Origin: Streptomyces sp. B3I8 | GTDB taxonomy: Bacteria; Actinomycetota; Actinomycetes; Streptomycetales; Streptomycetaceae | Assembly (NCBI RefSeq): GCF_030816915.1 | Contig: NZ_JAUSYN010000001.1 | Location: 186,001-250,000, forward strand | Reading direction: 5' to 3' | DNA: 64,000 nucleotides | Shown here: positions 34,551-41,668 of the stretch, one piece after another | Layout of the letters: each line of letters starts with the position of its first letter | Position numbering within the stretch: position 1 is the stretch's first letter | Made by a program: the position numbers and the translations under genes | Notes under the pieces: model-generated | What the model was told of the DNA's origin: nothing | The model's input: only the letters and a program-made list of their open reading frames with translations | The model's database searches: none

Positions 34551-35477
34551 ATGGCACTGCACCGTCTGACCTCCCTCACCGTGGGGGTCCCCGACGTCGC
34601 CGAAACGGCGGCCTACTACACGGACTTCGGCCTCGTTCCGGACGGCGACGGCTGGTTCACGACCCAGGACGCCGGCCGCCAGCTGCGCATCGTCCACGCG
34701 CCGACCCGCCGCCTGGTGGAGGTACGCATCGGCGTCGACACCTCCGACGACCTGGCCGCGGCCGCCTCGCGCCTGGAGCGGCTCGGCATCGAGGCCCTCG
34801 CCACGAACGGAACCCTGTCCGCGTACGACATGGCCACCACCGTCCGCGCCGTCCTGGAAGTCACCCCCCGCCTCACCCAGGACCCGGTGCCGGCCACCGT
34901 CTACAACGGGCCCGGCCGCGCCGAGCGCACCGGTTCCCGCGCCCCGGGTGTGCTGCGCACCGGCCGGGTACGGCCCCGCAAGCTCGGGCACGCCGTCGTC
35001 GGCACGACCGACTTCGACGCCACCACCGCCTTCTTCCGCGACGGGCTGGGTTTCAAGGCGTCCGACTACATCAAGGACCACGGAGCGTTCCTGCGCTGCT
35101 CCACCGACCACCACAACATCCTGGTCCTCACCGCGCCGGTCACCTTCCTGCACCACTCCGCATGGCAGGTCGACGACATCGACGAGGTCGGCCGCGGCGC
35201 CGCCGCCATGCTCCAGAACCACCCCGAGCGGCACATCTGGGGCCTGGGCCGCCACCACGCCGGCTCCAACTTCTTCTGGTACCTCAAGGACCCGGCCGGC
35301 AACTTCAGCGAGTACTACTCCGACATGGACTGCGTCGTCGACGACCAGCTCTGGACACCGGAGATCCTCGAAGGCGCCAGAGGCCTGTTCAACTGGGGCC
35401 CCCCGCCCCCGCCGTCCTTCCTCGCCCCCGACGATCTCGGCGCCTTGATGACCGGCACCCACAGCCCGACGAGGTAG
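34551..35477 (+). CDS. Two-domain VOC extradiol dioxygenase (type I)
   Basis: 308 aa with two vicinal-oxygen-chelate repeats. The C-terminal, catalytic repeat has RKLGHAVVGTTDFD (metal His near 145), VTFLHHSAWQVDDIDE (metal His near 200) and NFSEYYSDMD (metal Glu near 262), the H-H-E set for Fe(II). The N-terminal repeat lacks these. This is the layout of catechol-2,3-dioxygenase, 2,3-dihydroxybiphenyl dioxygenase and HsaC, so it probably opens the hydroxylated ring. ATG at 34551 follows GGAGTCGAGGAGTCCCC; six bases separate its end from the next gene. Confidence 0.9.
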   Translation: MALHRLTSLTVGVPDVAETAAYYTDFGLVPDGDGWFTTQDAGRQLRIVHAPTRRLVEVRIGVDTSDDLAAAASRLERLGIEALATNGTLSAYDMATTVRAVLEVTPRLTQDPVPATVYNGPGRAERTGSRAPGVLRTGRVRPRKLGHAVVGTTDFDATTAFFRDGLGFKASDYIKDHGAFLRCSTDHHNILVLTAPVTFLHHSAWQVDDIDEVGRGAAAMLQNHPERHIWGLGRHHAGSNFFWYLKDPAGNFSEYYSDMDCVVDDQLWTPEILEGARGLFNWGPPPPPSFLAPDDLGALMTGTHSPTR

Positions 35478-35483
35478 AGCACC

Positions 35484-36077
35484 ATGACAGACACGTCCGC
35501 CGCGATGCGCGAGGTCATCTGCGTCCTCGACCCCGACGAGGCCGCCGCACGCGACGCCCGCATGATCGCCGCGGGCGTCGGCCCCCGGCACGCGCTACCG
35601 CCCATCCCACCGCCGGTCCTGGGCGACGGCATCCTGCAACGCGGCCCCGACGGCGCCCGCGCCCCGCACGTCGGGCACCCCACCCCCGAGTACCGGCTCA
35701 CCCACCAGGGCCGCACCGCCCTGCCGGACGAACTCACCGGCGGCTTCGACGTCCTGACCGACGGCCATGCCCCGCTGACCGCCCTCGACGAGACCGACCG
35801 CGCCTTCCTCACCGGCATCGGCGCCCACATCGTCGCCCTGTACGAGGGCACAGCACCACCCTCGGGCCACATCGACGCCCCCGGCGGCTGCCTGCCCCAC
35901 CCGCGCGCGCACGGACACGTCGCCGCGATCGTCCGCCCCGGCTTCCACCTCTTCGGCGCAGCCACCGACGGCGACGGGCTCCACGAGCTGATCGGGCAGT
36001 TGCGCGAGCAGCTGCGGCAGCCCGCGGCCCCGGCGGTTCCCGTGCCCCAGCGCTTGCTCGCTGCCGCCGAACAGTAG
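35484..36077 (+). CDS. Free-standing C-terminal domain of an MhpA-type FAD hydroxylase
   Basis: 197 aa. The first residues, MREVICVLDPDEAAARDARM, and the last part, HVAAIVRPGFHLFGAATDGD then LIGQLREQLRQ, match the linker helix and thioredoxin-like C-terminal domain of MhpA/PheA-type aromatic hydroxylases. The FAD-binding GxGxxG domain and DG motif that should precede are absent, and the start ATG at 35484 lies six bases after the dioxygenase gene, so no room for them exists. The reading frame is open and has GAGGTAGAG before it. It could be a truncated leftover or a separately used domain that pairs with another oxygenase. Confidence 0.6.
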   Translation: MTDTSAAMREVICVLDPDEAAARDARMIAAGVGPRHALPPIPPPVLGDGILQRGPDGARAPHVGHPTPEYRLTHQGRTALPDELTGGFDVLTDGHAPLTALDETDRAFLTGIGAHIVALYEGTAPPSGHIDAPGGCLPHPRAHGHVAAIVRPGFHLFGAATDGDGLHELIGQLREQLRQPAAPAVPVPQRLLAAAEQ

Positions 36078-36266
36078 CCGGGTACTCCCCGCCCACCAGC
36101 GCCAGCGCACGCACCGACCGCGGCGCACGGACACCGCATGGTCCCGTACGCCGCGGTGTCCCCGGCCGGAAACCGGGGGCACCACACGGCGTCCGGGCCC
36201 TGCCACCGCTGCCGCACGGCCCGGACGCCCGCGCGCGTCTGCCCGGATTCCTCGGAAGGACCATTG

Positions 36267-37022
36267 ATGGACAAGACCTTCTCCTGCGCGGCCGATGCCG
36301 TGGCCGACATCGGTGACGGCGCCTCGCTGGCCGTCGGCGGCTTCGGCCTGTGCGGCATCCCGAGCACCCTCATCGACGCCCTGTACATCCACGGAGCGAG
36401 CCGGCTTCGGGTGGTGTCCAACAACTGCGGAACCGACGACCACGGCCTGGGCGTTCTGTTGGGCGCAGGCCGCATCGCCCGTGTCACCGGTTCCTACGTG
36501 GGGGAGAACAAGGAGTTCGCCCGCCAGTACCTGAGCGGCGAACTCGAAGTCGAACTCGTCCCCCAGGGAACCCTGGCCGAACGCCTGCGCGCCGGAGGCT
36601 GCGGCATCCCCGCCTTCTACACCCCGGCCGGCGTCGGCACCCCGCTGGCCGACGGCGGCATTCCCTGGCGTCACCATCCCGACGGAGGTGTCGCCGTCGC
36701 CTCACCGGCCAAGGAGACCCGCATCTTCGACGACCGGGAGTTCGTCCTCGAAACGGCTCTCACCTGCGACTTCGCGCTGGTCAGGGCAGCACGCGGCGAC
36801 CGGCACGGCAACCTCGTCTTCGACAAGTCCGCCCGCAACTTCAACCCCCTGGCCGCCATGGCCGGCCGCATCACCATCGCCGAGGTCGAGGAACTCGTCG
36901 AACCGGGCGACCTGGACCCGGACGCCATCCACCTGCCGGGCGTGTTCGTCCAGCGAATCGTGGCCCTGACCGCACAGCAGGCGGCCGACAAGCAGATCGA
37001 GAAGAGGACGGTGACCGGCTGA
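36267..37022 (+). CDS. CoA-transferase subunit A (3-oxoacid type)
   Basis: 251 aa. [16 protein letters not shown] is the oxyanion-hole GGFGxCGIP motif of family I CoA-transferase alpha subunits, then [37 protein letters not shown] and TYPAG-type ending [15 protein letters not shown]. It transfers CoA from succinyl-CoA or acetyl-CoA to a 3-oxo acid, for example 3-oxoadipate in PcaI, before thiolysis. ATG at 36267 follows GGAAGGA. Its stop overlaps the start of subunit B (TGATG). The thiolase is not in the window; similarity to ScoA or PcaI cannot be separated by eye. Confidence 0.9.
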   Translation: MDKTFSCAADAVADIGDGASLAVGGFGLCGIPSTLIDALYIHGASRLRVVSNNCGTDDHGLGVLLGAGRIARVTGSYVGENKEFARQYLSGELEVELVPQGTLAERLRAGGCGIPAFYTPAGVGTPLADGGIPWRHHPDGGVAVASPAKETRIFDDREFVLETALTCDFALVRAARGDRHGNLVFDKSARNFNPLAAMAGRITIAEVEELVEPGDLDPDAIHLPGVFVQRIVALTAQQAADKQIEKRTVTG

Positions 37023-37675
37023 TGCCCTGGACCCGCAACGAGATGGCGGCCCGGGCCGCCGGCGAACTGAACGACGGCGATTACGTCAACCTCGGCATCG
37101 GACTGCCCACCCTCGTCCCCGGCTTCATCCCGGCCGGCGTCCATGTGGTGCTGCACTCGGAGAACGGCATCCTGGGCACCGGCCCCTACCCCTCCGACGA
37201 CGCCGTCGACCCGTCCCTGATCAACGCGGGAAAGGAAACCGTGACGGTCCTGCCCGGTGCCGCGTTCTTCGACTCCGCCCTCTCCTTCGGCATGGTCCGC
37301 GGCGGCCACCTCGACACCGCGATCCTCGGAGCCATGCAGGTCTCCGCCAACGGTGACCTGGCCAACTGGATGATCCCCGAGAAGATGGTCAAGGGCATGG
37401 GCGGAGCGATGGACCTCGTCCACGGCGCCCGGCGCGTCATCGTCCTCATGGAACACACCGCCAAGGACGGCAGCCCGAAGATCGTTCCCGAGTGCACGCT
37501 GCCGCTGACCGGCCGGGCCTGCGTGCACCGCATCATCACCGACCTCGCCGTCCTGGACGTGACCGACCACGGACTCCTCCTGGTCGAAACAGCCCCCGGC
37601 ATCACACCCCAGGACGTGGCCGTTGCCACGGCAGCCCCGCTCCACATCCCGGAACCGGCCGGCCTGCCCGAATGA
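37022..37675 (+). CDS. CoA-transferase subunit B (3-oxoacid type)
   Basis: 217 aa. The catalytic Glu lies in [10 protein letters not shown] near residue 47, and [34 protein letters not shown] and [20 protein letters not shown] are conserved in beta subunits such as PcaJ and ScoB. It starts within the stop codon of subunit A (TGATG), ensuring 1:1 synthesis. Last gene of the plus-strand operon, followed by a terminator. The pair would activate the linear acid left after ring cleavage for beta-oxidation-like thiolysis; whether the substrate is 3-oxoadipate or another acid is unknown. Confidence 0.92.
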   Translation: MPWTRNEMAARAAGELNDGDYVNLGIGLPTLVPGFIPAGVHVVLHSENGILGTGPYPSDDAVDPSLINAGKETVTVLPGAAFFDSALSFGMVRGGHLDTAILGAMQVSANGDLANWMIPEKMVKGMGGAMDLVHGARRVIVLMEHTAKDGSPKIVPECTLPLTGRACVHRIITDLAVLDVTDHGLLLVETAPGITPQDVAVATAAPLHIPEPAGLPE

Positions 37676-37679
37676 GAAC

Positions 37680-37723
37680 TTCCGCCGGCCCGGTGATCAG
37701 GGACAGCCACCGGGCCGGCGGAA
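37680..37723 (+). terminator. Terminator of the catabolic operon
   Basis: A 16-bp perfect stem (37680-37695 with 37708-37723) with a 12-nt loop starts five bases after the stop codon of CoA-transferase subunit B. Confidence 0.8.
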
Positions 37724-38315
37724 CCGGCATCCGAGCAGACCGCCCTGAGCTCCGCCCCGGCCGCGACCTGTCCGAGGCTGCCCTGCCTCACGGCCGGGGC
37801 GGATACGCCACCCCGCCGCCCCACCGCTGACATGTCGCTGACGGAGCGTCAGGAAAGTCGGCAAGCCTTCGGTATGAGTCCTGAAAAACCCGGTGCCCGG
37901 TAGGCGGGTTTCACCTCGTACGTCGCGTCCCGGGTGTTCACTCATCGCAGCTCCGTCACTCTCCGTCACAGACCCTCGTGCGGGCCGACCCGGCCCATGG
38001 ACACTCCATGCGGCAGAGGATCACGCTGACGCGCATGCCGTTTCCGGAGCGCACCGGATCAGCGGGCGCGCATGGCGGTCCGTCGCACGGCCGGCGCACG
38101 AGTCGCCGTCCGGTGGCGGCGGCAGCGCCCTATCGATTCACCGGCCGCCACATTAGTCAGCTATTCTTAGTATCGTACGACGCGGCAACGCCCTGGGGGG
38201 CGAGGTTCCGGAGAGGGGGCGGACGGCGCGCGCGGAGGGCGGAAACTGTGCTCGCGCCGCCGGGGCCGGGCCGACGGCGAACCGGCACGGCGGTGCCGAC
38301 GCGGGGCATGGACAT
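37724..38315. other. Intergenic, no recognisable gene
   Basis: Almost 600 bases with no recognised gene. An AT-richer patch at 38150-38175 (ATTAGTCAGCTATTCTTAGT) is the only obvious promoter candidate for the MarR gene that follows. Confidence 0.45.
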
Positions 38316-38787
38316 CGTGGGATCAGGAGAGCGACGGAGCCAAAGGCGGCATGGACGACGAGCAGCGGGTGAAGCTTGGGGTGCTGTTGTTCATCCCCTA
38401 TCGGTACGCCGAGAGCCGGATGTTCCAGGCCCTCCAGGACGTCGGATTCGACGACTGGACACTCACCCAGTGCCGGGTCTTCCAGTGCATCACCTCGGAC
38501 CGTTCACGCCTCACGGACCTCGCTGACCAGGCACAAGTGACCAAGCAGAGCGCCGGTGTACTGGTCGACCAACTGGAACGCCTGGGCTACGTCCGCCGGG
38601 TGCCGGACCCCACTGACGGCCGCGCCCGGCTGATCGTGATCGAGGAACGCGGCCGGCGGGCCATCGAGGTGACCGCAGCCACACTCGACGAAATCCTCGC
38701 CGAGTGGAAAGCGTATCTGGGCACCCGCAACTTCGCCCTGCTGCACCAGATCCTGGACCAGCTCCGCGAGATCACCGACCCGTACGC
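38316..38787 (+). repeat. Dispersed 472-bp repeat carrying a marR gene, copy 2
   Basis: Aligns gap-free with 17916-18387. Identity is about 98% in the last 280 bases, counted by eye, and lower in the first 190. The sharp change suggests gene conversion of the 3' part or selection on the N-terminal part. Confidence 0.85.
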
Positions 38788-38794
38788 GGGTTGA
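38351..38794 (+). CDS. MarR-family regulator, copy 2
   Basis: 147 aa. Identical to copy 1 (17951) through most of the DNA-binding domain: DLADQAQVTKQSAGVL and LERLGYVRRVPDPTDG, with V for M in the helix. The N-terminal region differs at several residues (YAESRMFQALQDVGFDDW against YSEDRMFRALQGAGFDDW), which in MarR proteins contributes to the dimer and ligand pocket. It is followed after 206 bases by an NAD(P)-binding protein gene with a TTAGTCA-N7-TGACTAA palindrome in its promoter; the palindrome lies downstream of this gene, so it could be its target. Confidence 0.92.
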   Translation: MDDEQRVKLGVLLFIPYRYAESRMFQALQDVGFDDWTLTQCRVFQCITSDRSRLTDLADQAQVTKQSAGVLVDQLERLGYVRRVPDPTDGRARLIVIEERGRRAIEVTAATLDEILAEWKAYLGTRNFALLHQILDQLREITDPYAG

Positions 38795-38888
38795 TCCCAG
38801 CCGCACCGAACCGCGCCCGCAACCGGCTCACGCCCGCCCGGTTCACCTGGCTCAGCGGGTGTCGGCATGCCCCGGCGTCGCCTTGACT

Positions 38889-38909
38889 TTAGTCAGTTTT
38901 CATGACTAA
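38889..38909. promoter_or_regulatory. Candidate operator TTAGTCA-N7-TGACTAA
   Basis: TTAGTCAGTTTTCATGACTAA: perfect 7-bp arms, 92 bases before the NAD(P)-binding protein gene. The arms and spacing match 16418-16438 before the NmrA-like gene. TGACTTTAGTCA at 38884-38895 adds an overlapping shorter palindrome. Confidence 0.55.
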
Positions 38910-39000
38910 CGTTGGCGATCGGACCTTCACCGCAAACGGCGCGCCGGCATCGGCAGCGACCTGAGGAGGTTCGACTCAGCCTCGACAGAGAGCGAACGTC

Positions 39001-39627
39001 ATGAAGTTTCTTGTCCTAGGAGCAACCGGTCGTACCGGCGTCCACTTCGTCAAAAAGGCACTCGATCAGGGACACCAGGTGACCGCCCTCGTTCGGAGGG
39101 CCGACGCCAAGGTTGACCCGCGTGCCCAGGTCATCAGCGGAGCCATCACTGATGCCGCCGTGATCGCGGCGGCGGCCGAGGGCCACGACGCTGTCATCAG
39201 CACGCTCGGAAACGCCAGCGAAGCCCCGACGCTGATCACCGACACCGTCCGCGCGGTCATCGCCTCGGCGAAAATCTCCGGCGTTGACCGATTCCTCATC
39301 GTGTCCGCCTTCGGAGTCGGCGACTCCCTCCCCAAAACCTCGTTCCTCGTACACGCCATTGTGAGCAGCATGCTCCGGAAGAAATACGAGGACAAGGTCG
39401 CGGCGGAAGCGCTCCTGAAGGCCAGTGACCTGAAATGGACCGTCGAATACCCCGGTCCGTTGAGCAACCGAAGCAACACCCGCTACTCCGCGACCGTGCT
39501 CGAGGATCTCAAGAAGCTGTCGCTCTTCCCCTCAACCGCTCGTGAGAACGTCGCCGACTTCCTCCTCCGCTCCGCCGTGGAAGACACCCACATCCGTCAG
39601 ATCGTCGTCGTCGCCGACACCAAGTAG
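39001..39627 (+). CDS. NAD(P)H-binding protein (NmrA/flavin-reductase-like atypical SDR)
   Basis: 208 aa. MKFLVLGATGRTGVHFVKKA holds the GATGRTG dinucleotide-binding loop, then VTALVRRADAK for the phosphate and AVISTLGNASEA; there is no YxxxK catalytic pair. The size and ending (TVEYPGPLSN then HIRQIVVVADTK) fit the BVR-B/YwnB-like group of NAD(P)H-dependent flavin or quinone reductases. ATG at 39001 is a clear start but its ribosome site (GAGAGCGAACGTC) is poor. The promoter palindrome matches that of the NmrA-like gene at 16197, suggesting common induction, perhaps by electrophiles. Confidence 0.88.
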   Translation: MKFLVLGATGRTGVHFVKKALDQGHQVTALVRRADAKVDPRAQVISGAITDAAVIAAAAEGHDAVISTLGNASEAPTLITDTVRAVIASAKISGVDRFLIVSAFGVGDSLPKTSFLVHAIVSSMLRKKYEDKVAAEALLKASDLKWTVEYPGPLSNRSNTRYSATVLEDLKKLSLFPSTARENVADFLLRSAVEDTHIRQIVVVADTK

Positions 39628-39689
39628 GTCACCGGGGCAGGGTTTTGGCAAAGCCGGGTGACGTACGTCTTGTGTTCATGCGAGGCCGA

Positions 39690-40086
39690 GCTGGGCGAGG
39701 GGGCGTCGGGGGTCGCGACCTGCGCAGTCTTCCTCACCCGCGCGGCCGCGTTCTTCCACGCACACGGCATCCCCCGCATCGAGCGGGTCCTGACCGACAA
39801 CGCCTGGGCCTACCGCAAGGGCCTGGCCCGGAAAGCCGCCCTCGACAAACTCGGCGCGACCGGCAAACCCACCCGCGCCTACCGGGCGCAGACCGATGGC
39901 AAAGTCGATCGCTTCCACCGCACCCTGCTCGACGAAAGGGCCTACCAACGGCCCTACAACAGCAACGAACAGCGAACGGCAGCCCTCGGCACCTTCCCGC
40001 ACACCTACAACTACCATCGCTGCCACACCGCGCTCGGAGGCAAGCCCCCGATCAGCAGTGAGGCGCGCTCCATTAGGGCCCGTTGA
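39690..40086 (+). mobile_element. IS481-family transposase, 5'-truncated
   Basis: The frame encodes the C-terminal part of an IS481 integrase-type transposase: RIERVLTDNAWAYRKGLA with one catalytic Asp, then TRAYRAQTDGKVDRFHRTLL with the Glu position replaced by Asp (DGKVDRFHRT where NGKVERFHRT is usual), and TYNYHRCHTALGGKPP. The N-terminal helix-turn-helix and first Asp are missing. The Glu-to-Asp change and truncation leave it inactive. It directly abuts the 3' end of the NAD(P)H-binding protein gene. Confidence 0.8.
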
Positions 40087-40109
40087 CGATGAGGATCGAG
40101 GGCGATGCT

Positions 40110-40448
40110 GGACAATCGACCAGTCCAGCTCCCCCCGGGCACCGCGCTCATCAAGGACCGGGCGATGGAGCTTGGTTCACACCCGAACCCTCGATCACTT
40201 GGAAAAGCGCCGGTGAGCCGTCGCCCTGGAGGGCCCGAACGATGCGGACGGAAGCTGCGGCCACGCGCAGCTCGCCGTGGCCGCGCACACGATTGCGGCC
40301 AGCACCTGCCGATCACCGTGCCGACGCCGGCCGCCGCCCTGAGGCCGCGACGGAGCCTCCGAGGCCACCTGACCCATCCCGCACCAGCCGCTCGACGATC
40401 GCGAAACACAATCGACCGACAGGCTGCTGACCCACATGAGATGACGTC
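40110..40448 (-). mobile_element. IS5-family remnant related to the element at 52521
   Basis: The DNA parallels the OrfA end of the intact IS5 element (53000-53373) with many substitutions, for example CCGCCGCCCTGAGGCCGCGA near 40333 and GCACCAGCCGCTCGACGATCG near 40381. It ends with CCACATGAGATGACGTC (40432-40448), nearly the same terminal repeat as 53357-53373 of the intact element. The coding frame is disrupted and the rest of the element is missing. An old, decayed copy. Confidence 0.75.
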
Positions 40449-40479
40449 TGAAGCTGGAGGGCTGCTTCGTCGTCAACGC

Positions 40480-40827
40480 TCAGCAATACACTTGCACTTC
40501 CGTGACCACATTGCCGCCGTCCAGGGTCCGCTCACTCCAGGCCGTGACCACATCCCACGTCCAGTCCTGATACCACACCCTGAAGCTGTTGCCATGGGCC
40601 TTGGCATAGTTGTAGACGCCGTTGACAGGGTTCACTCCACATTGGTCTGCATTCCAGACCTGCCCGGAAATCGAGTATATGCAGGCCCGTCCGTAATCAC
40701 ATTTATAGTTCCAGTACTGGGGATGGACGTCGGCAGCTGAAGCAGTGCTGGAGCCGCCGATGAGCGTGCCAGTACCGAGGGCGAGAGCCACAGCAATACG
40801 GGTCACGTGTTTCTTGAGTAACTGCAT
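40480..40827 (-). CDS. Small secreted four-cysteine protein, tandem copy B
   Basis: 115 aa. A Sec signal, MQLLKKHVTRIAVALALGTG then STASAAD, gives cleavage after ASA. The mature part of about 80 residues has four Cys (YKCDYGRAC, QCGVN, and the final VYC) and YAKAHGNSFRVWYQDWTWDV, resembling small beta-sandwich proteins of the peptidase-inhibitor I36/crystallin-like group of Streptomyces, without certainty. ATG at 40827 follows AGGAGGCTTCTGG. It is a tandem duplicate of the gene at 40908, and the duplication also covers about 50 bases upstream, so both are likely expressed alike. Confidence 0.82.
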   Translation of the reverse strand: MQLLKKHVTRIAVALALGTGTLIGGSSTASAADVHPQYWNYKCDYGRACIYSISGQVWNADQCGVNPVNGVYNYAKAHGNSFRVWYQDWTWDVVTAWSERTLDGGNVVTEVQVYC

Positions 40828-40907
40828 CCAGAAGCCTCCTTGTTTGGGGCCCACTGTGACGCCGGTTCGAGCAGACGATTGGAGAGGGCCTCTTCTGTTG
40901 CCAGTGC

Positions 40908-41240
40908 TCAGCAGTACACGTCTACTTGCGTGACCATATTTCCGCCGTCCAGGCTGCGCTCAGTCCATGCCGTGACGAAATCCCACGTGTTGTTCTGGTA
41001 CCACACCCTGAAGGTGTTGCCGTGGGCCTTGGCATAGTTGAATCGGCCGTAGATTGGGTTATTTCCACAGTGTTCCATATTCCAGACTTGCCCCAAAGTA
41101 TCGTACACGCAGGCCCGCCCGTCATCGCACTTGTAGCTCAAGTACGCAGCTGAAGCATTGCTGGAGCTGCCGATGAGAATGCCAGCGCCAAGGGCGAGAA
41201 CCAGAGCTGTCCGAGTCACATGCTTTTTGAGCAACTGCAT
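40908..41240 (-). CDS. Small secreted four-cysteine protein, tandem copy A
   Basis: 110 aa. The Sec signal MQLLKKHVTRTALVLALGAG ends at NASAAY. The mature part keeps the four Cys (YKCDDGRAC, HCGNN, final VYC), YAKAHGNTFRVWYQNNTWDF and TERSLDGGNMVTQV. It lacks five residues present in copy B just after the signal peptide. ATG at 41240 has GGGAGACTTCTGA. The function is unknown; the even spacing of Cys suggests two disulphides in a stable extracellular protein such as an inhibitor or toxin-like factor. GC content is lower than the neighbours in both copies. Confidence 0.82.
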   Translation of the reverse strand: MQLLKKHVTRTALVLALGAGILIGSSSNASAAYLSYKCDDGRACVYDTLGQVWNMEHCGNNPIYGRFNYAKAHGNTFRVWYQNNTWDFVTAWTERSLDGGNMVTQVDVYC

Positions 41241-41529
41241 TCAGAAGTCTCCCTGTCCGGGGCCCCACTGCGACGCCAGTTCGAGCAGACACCCGTGAGA
41301 ACCTGCCACTCGGTCGACCGATGCCGCCTGCTGTGGTCGATCTCTTTGCGTCGTACCGTAGTGCCGGCCGTGGATACCAGCCATCCTTTCGAACACCATC
41401 GAAACGTGTTCTTTGTTGTGTCACGATGCGCGCCTGCGTGACTGCCGAACATGATGTCTGTTTTCCCAGGTCACGCACTGCTCTCCGGTGGTGCTGTGAT
41501 TCGACGCGGACCGCGTGGAGCGCCAACGC

Positions 41530-41627
41530 TGAAGAGGCTCATTGCTCACCGGCAGGAACGGCCGCAGCCGTTCCCATTCGGCGTCCGACGGATCGCCGCG
41601 TTCTCCCCCGCCCCATAACGGGACCAA
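41530..41627 (-). mobile_element. N-terminal scrap of an IS5-type transposase
   Basis: MVPLWGGGERGDPSDAEWER then LRPFLPVSNE matches the N-terminus of actinobacterial IS5-type transposases (GDLSDAEWERLRPLLP signature). The similarity ends after about 30 codons, and the rest of the interval 41241-41530 holds only the upstream region of the secreted gene. An element has been cut off here. Confidence 0.65.
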
Positions 41628-41668
41628 CGAGCAGATCAGCGACAGTCACCTGATCGGCCGGACAGTGG

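Noticed and set aside
34448..36316. 622-codon plus-strand frame across the VOC and MhpA-tail genes
   Set aside because: His/Arg/Pro-rich out-of-frame translation of two genes with strong family evidence.
36350..37021. Frame extending CoA-transferase subunit B upstream over subunit A
   Set aside because: The region belongs to subunit A in a different frame; subunit B starts at the TGATG overlap at 37022.
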